In this document: in pieces, positions 16,207-16,437 of the stretch | Position numbering within the stretch: the stretch's first letter is position 1 | Layout of the letters: each line of letters starts with the position of its first letter | Source: Kiloniellales bacterium | GTDB taxonomy: Bacteria > Pseudomonadota > Alphaproteobacteria > Kiloniellales > JAKSBE01 | Reading direction: 5' to 3' | Assembly (NCBI GenBank): GCA_030067055.1 | Contig: JASJAL010000044.1 | Location: 1-16,437 of the forward strand | DNA: 16,437 nt | Program-made: the position numbers and the translations under genes | The notes under the pieces: model-generated | Told to the model about the DNA's origin: nothing | Databases searched by the model: none | What the model saw: only the letters and a program-made list of their open reading frames with translations

Positions 16207-16437
16207 TCAGCGGCGCAGGATCAAGGTCGACCACTCGCCCAGCCGCAGTCGGCGCAGGAGCCTGAGCCCCTGGGCCCGATGCGGGTTCAGCACCAGCCGC
16301 TCCTGGCCGATCAGCAGGCCGGAAAGGACGGCTCGCCCGTTTGGCGCCAAATGGGCCCGCAGCTCGGCCGCCATCGCGGCCAGGGGCTCGGCCAGGATGT
16401 TGGCGACGATCAGGTCGAAGGGACCGGCCGCCTTCAA
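16207..16437 (-). CDS. prmA: Ribosomal protein L11 methyltransferase PrmA, C-terminal part
   Basis: The last 76 codons of a gene that begins beyond the right edge. The segment FDLIVANILAEPLAAMA contains the family's NILAxPL motif. This is the active-site region of PrmA, which uses S-adenosylmethionine to methylate lysines and the N-terminus of ribosomal protein L11. The tail (LSGLLIGQERLVLNPHRAQG, then LGEWSTLILRR) is typical of the PrmA C-terminus. The stop is TGA at 16209-16207. The gene converges on the DUF1127 gene, sharing the terminator region. The true start and the N-terminal substrate-recognition domain are not visible. Confidence 0.88.
   Translation of the reverse strand: MKAAGPFDLIVANILAEPLAAMAAELRAHLAPNGRAVLSGLLIGQERLVLNPHRAQGLRLLRRLRLGEWSTLILRR

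Overview
The window is high-GC, densely packed bacterial chromosome. It fits an alphaproteobacterium, probably of the Rhodospirillales type. This rests on an MlaA/MlaC pair, an alphaproteobacterial-style EttA, a DUF1127 protein, and a symporter-domain sensor protein beside a DnaQ-like exonuclease. I see no phage, insertion sequence, CRISPR array, rRNA or tRNA.

Layout. (1) Positions 1-3396, minus strand: a signalling locus. It holds a receiver-only response regulator, a two-TM HAMP/PAS/pseudo-histidine-kinase protein fused to a DEDDh exonuclease, a 95-residue membrane protein, and the N-terminus of a sodium/solute-symporter-type membrane protein that resembles CbrA/CrbS-like symporter-histidine kinases. 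(2) Positions 3555-5231, plus strand: the ABC-F translation factor EttA, with a plausible promoter. (3) Positions 5319-7164, minus strand: mlaA then mlaC, for outer-membrane phospholipid transport, separated by an unusually long 337-bp gap. (4) Positions 7508-8452, minus: a BASS-type transporter, divergent from a hotdog thioesterase and a CBS-domain ClC protein (8614-10930, plus). (5) Positions 10938-11978, minus: a secreted HtrA/DegP-like protein with PDZ domain whose catalytic triad is entirely replaced. (6) Positions 12049-15268, minus: a two-gene operon of Xaa-Pro aminopeptidase and an M14-type aspartoacylase/succinylglutamate-desuccinylase-like hydrolase. (7) Positions 15507-16136, plus: a protein with two DUF1127 motifs in tandem, closed by a strong terminator and facing the 3' end of prmA, which runs off the right edge.

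How the genes work together. The left locus looks like one signalling module: a transporter-like membrane sensor, a phospho-receiver with no output domain, and an exonuclease whose own kinase-like half appears catalytically dead. MlaA and MlaC would move phospholipid from the outer membrane to an inner-membrane MlaFED complex that is not in the window. The aminopeptidase and M14 hydrolase are separated by one base and probably act in peptide or acyl-amino-acid breakdown.

The most interesting signals are the pseudokinase-exonuclease fusion (the phosphoacceptor His is Glu271), the HtrA pseudoprotease (Tyr92, Gly122 and Gly195 at the triad positions), and the tandem DUF1127 protein. All functional calls come from reading the sequence. 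No database search was run.
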